Positions 60,041 through 64,000 of a stretch of DNA of 64,000 nucleotides are shown one piece after another (positions within the stretch are counted from its first letter, which is position 1; each line of letters opens with the position of its first letter). The stretch lies in contig MU858118.1 in assembly GCA_033297075.1 (NCBI GenBank), positions 62,001-126,000 of the forward strand. Reading direction: 5' to 3'. Both the position numbers and the translations under genes were made by a program. Under the pieces are notes generated by a model. That model was not told the origin of the DNA, did no database searches, and was given only the letters and a program-made list of their open reading frames with translations. Origin of the DNA: Rhypophila decipiens. Taxonomy: Eukaryota; Ascomycota; Sordariomycetes; Sordariales; Naviculisporaceae.

Positions 60041-61267
60041 CGTGACGGAATAAGCTATGAGATATTTTATGAGGTCAATTGAGACGACGGGGAAATGACT
60101 GAAGGTAGTGGTTCTAAGGGAGAGCCAAGGGTAAATCCAGGGATAGAGTGAGGCTTGAGACAAACTCTGCATAAATTCGCGCCATAGCCAATAAGAGAGC
60201 ATATTCTATATACTAATGTTCTCGGGGATCACCGTAGAGAATAGAAACTTTCGAGCAGTTGGTTGTCATTTCATGCTCTGGGTTCCCGTAGGCGTCCCAA
60301 GGGTTATCGCTCAGTGGGCATGATGAGCCTCGCTCCTCAGGCTCTCGGCCTGGATGTCTCCTTCGGAGTTCAGAGGCCCCGAAGAAGCCGCCACGACAAT
60401 GTGAAGAGGTACCTGCGGATACAGATCACAATGTCCATTCAAAACAGGACATCAGAATAGACACTATTGAGCCAAGCTCAGGCCATAAAGCTTCGATTGT
60501 CGAACATTTTCTGGAATAATCTGGTGCATAGAAGCAGTCGACATTTTGGACGCTTCTCAAGCGCAAGATGTTTCTATTGAGCAGCAATTTGCCAGCAAGG
60601 ACTGAACAAAAAGTGATGGGCAACAATGGGAATTTGATGAGTCCTGAAACTGGTTCAAAGTCGAATGTGAGTGAACTGGGCAAGAGTGCGGAAACACCTA
60701 GGAAATCACGGAGACCGTTCATTCTTGACCACGATTTTAATTACTTCAATGCTTGAGGTTGCTTGTCCACTTCCTTGGGTTCACGTGTTCAAGAATGATG
60801 GGATGATCGATCTTGGGGAAAGCTGGGGAAGTTAGCCCGGTACATTCCATATCGTCACATTTATCTAAGTGAGCAAAGTACCGGTCTATCGTCCGATCTC
60901 CTCACGGTGCACGGAGCACACCGGTTCTCCCCACAACTGACCCTTGGCAATCCCTGCTCCAACCGAGGCTCACAAGCTTGATCGCCTGCCGAGCCAAGGG
61001 CTGCCCTTTCCCATTGATGCCCGGTCAGCGGGCACATGTGTATCCAGCAACCTTGGCCGCCAAAAACCTAAACTCCACCGCTTGTTAGATGGCTGCGCGT
61101 CCCGGCCCGAGTTGGATGTTTGTCTTTGAATCGTGACCATTTCCTGCATCATAACCCAATATGGAGCCTCAGTAGAAACCGGAAACACAACAAACATCTC
61201 GAGTTAAAAACGCCAACGCAACATCTTGCGCACCGAGGTCAAGGCCAGGTCGAAACGAATCACCATA
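60041..61267. promoter_or_regulatory. Divergent region between paralog B and the Pex26-like gene
   Basis: About 1.2 kb between two divergent starts must hold both promoters. A GC-rich stretch at about 60265-60420 can fold locally but resembles no RNA family I know. No gene is supported. Confidence 0.45.
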
Positions 61268-62679
61268 ATGGACTCTCCATCGTACGCCGCCCATATGGGC
61301 TTGTCCAACTCATTCTCCTCGCTCTCCTCCTCGGTCTCATCCGCGCGTGCCACTTCTTCGTCGAGCATATCCAAGACATACCGCCAGGCGTCAACCTTAT
61401 TCCTGTCGCGTCGGCTACCCGAGGCTCTCTCGACCGTTTTACCGTTGATCACTCCACCGCCATCCGACCAGCCGGGAGGCGCATTTGAGCCTGCTCCTGT
61501 TGCCAGAGCGTCCCGGACGACGAGGATAAAGGTCTGGAGTCTGTACCTGACGATTCTGAATGCGATCGTGGAGCTGGACTCGGATGAAGGCAAGGAGGCA
61601 TTTGGCACCCAGGAATGGAGGGCTCTTTGCCTCAAGGTCCGCGATGGCGAGGTGTGGGAGGAGGTGGTTCGCAATGGATACCACGGCGTCGAGGGGGACG
61701 TTGATGCCGACGTCGTGATCAACCTGTAAGACCTGATCGCATATCGCCAACATAGACTCAAACTAACGCAAACATCAGAGCAACTCTTCTCCTCACCCAC
61801 GCCAAGACCCAGGCCGTGAATCAAAAGCGTCTCGAGAACTATCTCGCGGCGGCAAGGACGCCAAATCTAGACATATCAGACCGCTTCAAGAACCCAACCA
61901 AACGCCTACAATCCCCCGCAAAGGGCGCATCCAACGGCGCCGATACCCCACGAGATCTCAACGCCCGGGTGAAGATTCTCGAGCTTTACACTTTACACGC
62001 CCTCCCGCGCAACAACGAGTGGGAATACGCCAGAGAATTCATCACCATGAGCGCAGTCCTCGACGACGAACGCCGCGAAGCCTTCCTCCAGGCCCTCCAA
62101 AGCCTACAGGAAGAACAGGAAGAGGCCGAGAGGCGCGAGCAAGAAGAACGCCAACGCCGTGAGGACGCCATCCGCCGGGATATTGAGGAGGCGCGGCGGT
62201 TACGTGCCGAGAACGAAGAGCGCGAGCGCAAGAGGCTGGAAGAGGAGCGGAGGGAAAGAGAGCGACGGCGGCGCGAGGAAACGGGCAGCGAGGTCGACTA
62301 CGGCATCGATAAGACACCAAGTATCGGTAGTAGCTCGAGGCCCGGTGGGAAAGGAAAAGTGGCGCCGCCTGCAAGGAAACCTTTGAGCAAACCAGTTGCG
62401 AAATTACCCGCCAAGTCAACCTCGTCATCGTCACAGTCAACCTCCCTGGCGAATAGAGCATCCATGGTCCTAGCTAATATCAGGACATTGGTCGAACAGC
62501 TCAGCATACGATTCCAGACGAACCCCTTTGTACTCTACCGGACCTTGGCCTTTATTATCACTCTCCTCCTGATGCTCAGCCGGCGGAATATTCGAGAAAA
62601 GATCGCGCGCCTTTTGGGGTCGAGCTGGGATAAAGTCAAGGCCACGGCCGGTATGGGTGTCAAAGTCAGCTATATCTAG
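61268..62679 (+). CDS. pex26: Probable fungal peroxin 26 (Pex1/Pex6 membrane anchor)
   Basis: Pex26 (functional counterpart of yeast Pex15) is a tail-anchored peroxisomal membrane protein that recruits the Pex1-Pex6 AAA ATPase for receptor recycling. Exons 61268-61725 and 61779-62679 join (CT|A, with a CTAAC branch point) to 452 residues. The N-terminal half is helical: [21 protein letters not shown], then [40 protein letters not shown] long Glu/Arg coiled coil occupies about 270-350. A Ser/Lys-rich linker leads to a single C-terminal hydrophobic span ([17 protein letters not shown]) with basic residues after it ([14 protein letters not shown]), the layout of a tail anchor. The peroxin call is from recalled resemblance to the filamentous-fungal Pex26 and the architecture, so it is moderate; a generic tail-anchored coiled-coil protein is the alternative. 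Confidence 0.65.
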
Positions 62680-63585
62680 GATACCCCATAACAACCGCTG
62701 TGCGCGGTCCCCCCATTAATGTCCCACTCCGTCATCCCCATTTTTCAATCGTTTCCTTGAGTTTTACTAATGCCCAGTTTGTTCTGTTGTATATATATTT
62801 TTGTTCGTTTATTTCACTGTTTGCACGGGGAGCATTTGTTGGTTTTGTGAATTCAGCATTGATATTTCTCTCGTGTTTTTTCTGTCAGTTTGGAAACCAT
62901 CCCCTCAACGATATCATATCCCACTACCCATACAAACAAACAAATTCAGGGGTACAAAAGCCGGGTAATATCCTTCTCGGCCGGGACTTGCATCTTGCGT
63001 TGTCAATATGACAAGACGCCCTGACGTCAAACCCGAATCCCAATATTAGGTAGTTATTTCTATCCCCTGACCCAGGGAATTAGAAAAATCCATAGTTTAC
63101 AAAAACAGAATGAGAATGAGAAACACGATTTGATGTAATTTGTGGTATCTGATGTGATTCAATATCATGTCTTAGTAAATGAACGGACAACTGCCAGACT
63201 TGTTGTAAAGGATATCTAACCTTTCACCCATGAATTTCCATGCTGAGTCGTTCCGCTGATGAAGAGAGCTGTTTTCAGGCAAGAGCACAGTAGCCTTGGC
63301 ATCGGTTGTGCCTCACGACCTCGTGAGGCTTCCTTCCTTCATCCCATTACCAAATCCTTTGCTGGAAGGGCCGATATCGACCGGGCCTTGAGCAAATTCG
63401 ATAGAAATCTCAGGATATCTTCCCGGTAGAATAGTGTAGTTAGTAGTAGCAAAACGCCCCCGGAGAAAACGCTCGCGGTCGGTCGATCAACCGAGTAGGA
63501 AATCGTCCCGTTGCGAAATGTATCGAGCGTCGGTAAACGGCTTGGTTTCCAAAGAGCAACCAACTCCAGAGGCGTTTTGCTAACA
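62680..63585. other. Intergenic region between convergent pex26-like and rds3
   Basis: About 900 bp holding the 3' UTRs of both genes; T-rich just after 62770. No gene is supported. Confidence 0.5.
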
Positions 63586-63998
63586 CTAGTACGTCCCCGT
63601 CCGATTCGTTTTCTTTTGGTAGAATAACTGTACAACAGAGAAAGGTCAGTCAGCAGCTCATTCAACAAAAGAAATAGGGGGGTTAAGGGGAGGGAGCGAA
63701 AACGTACATCAGTCCTAGAACTACCCAAATTGATAATCTTGGGACACCCATCGCGGTCTTTTTCCAGACGCGTGCATTCGAAGCAGTAAAAGGCGTCCGA
63801 GATGCCCTCGCCGCCGCAGACGACGCACTTGTTCTGGTAGTTGCCGAAGCTGCACTCGTCGCAGATGCGGACGAGCGTCGTGGGCCGCACGTAGGAATCG
63901 CATACTGGGCATTTGCCGTCGCACTTGTCGCAGAGGCGACCGATTGCTATGCCGGATTGCTTGCGGCACATTACTAGGTCTGGGTGGTGGCGCGACAT
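63586..63998 (-). CDS. rds3: SF3b subunit Rds3 / PHF5A-like splicing factor
   Basis: Rds3 (PHF5A) is a small zinc protein of the SF3b module of U2 snRNP that helps bind the branch point. Two exons, 63998-63708 and 63627-63586, give 110 residues, the expected size. The start [16 protein letters not shown] is nearly invariant, and the knotted zinc-finger cysteines follow in pairs: [46 protein letters not shown]. The join is [14 protein letters not shown], ending at a TAG at 63586. The gene is complete although the window stops two bases beyond its ATG. Confidence 0.96.
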
Positions 63999-64000
63999 TT

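Noticed and set aside
60265..60420. GC-rich segment considered as a tRNA or structured RNA
   Set aside because: No T-arm or cloverleaf pattern could be built.

Overview
This is a window of nuclear DNA from a filamentous ascomycete, most likely a Sordariomycete. The evidence is short spliceosomal introns (about 50-65 nt, GTAAGT/GTGAGT donors, CTAAC/CTAAT branch points), wide gene spacing, intergenic DNA full of CCTACCTAGGTAGG-like motifs, and a gene content typical of Pezizomycotina (Mdm34, Rds3, Cwc15, TTI1, a large secreted catalase, an Ecl1-type protein). No tRNA, rRNA, CRISPR or intact transposon was recognised. All exon joins were worked out by hand from splice signals and family alignments recalled from knowledge; no search was run.

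Layout. 303-1319 is a single-exon gene of unknown function, followed by a 10.6 kb stretch without a convincing gene. That stretch holds microsatellites, a 168-bp tandem duplication (8763-9098) and a diverged repeat array (about 9720-10530). At 11924-14119 the splicing factor Cwc15 (minus) and the exosome subunit Rrp45 (plus) share a 327-bp divergent promoter. The ERMES subunit Mdm34 lies at 15574-17711. A secreted tyrosinase (20478-21687) and inositol-pentakisphosphate 2-kinase (22653-24023) point right, and an ENT-type nucleoside transporter (24809-26331) and a secreted large-subunit catalase (28664-30984) point left.

32740-37612 holds a diverged minisatellite element, an AIG2/gamma-glutamylcyclotransferase-like gene, a broken amidoligase-type gene (34833-35849) and a five-exon EBP-family sterol isomerase-like gene whose 27-nt microexon carries two catalytic residues. 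A Zn2Cys6 regulator (38398-40763) diverges from the PIKK chaperone gene TTI1 (41507-45117). An Ecl1-family gene follows (48118-49240), then another 8 kb gene-poor stretch ending in a second copy of the minisatellite element. Next come two tandem paralogous membrane-protein genes with an N-terminal CxxC (57209-58204 and 58847-60040). The window closes with a likely fungal Pex26 (61268-62679) and the SF3b subunit Rds3 (63586-63998).

The genes do not form one pathway. Most are housekeeping (splicing, exosome, organelle contact, PIKK assembly, peroxisome, inositol phosphate), with secreted oxidative enzymes and accessory genes between them. The most original items are the CxxC membrane paralog pair, the pseudogenised amidoligase, the two-copy minisatellite element, and small frame-neutral exons that carry whole functional motifs in the EBP-like and Ecl1-like genes.
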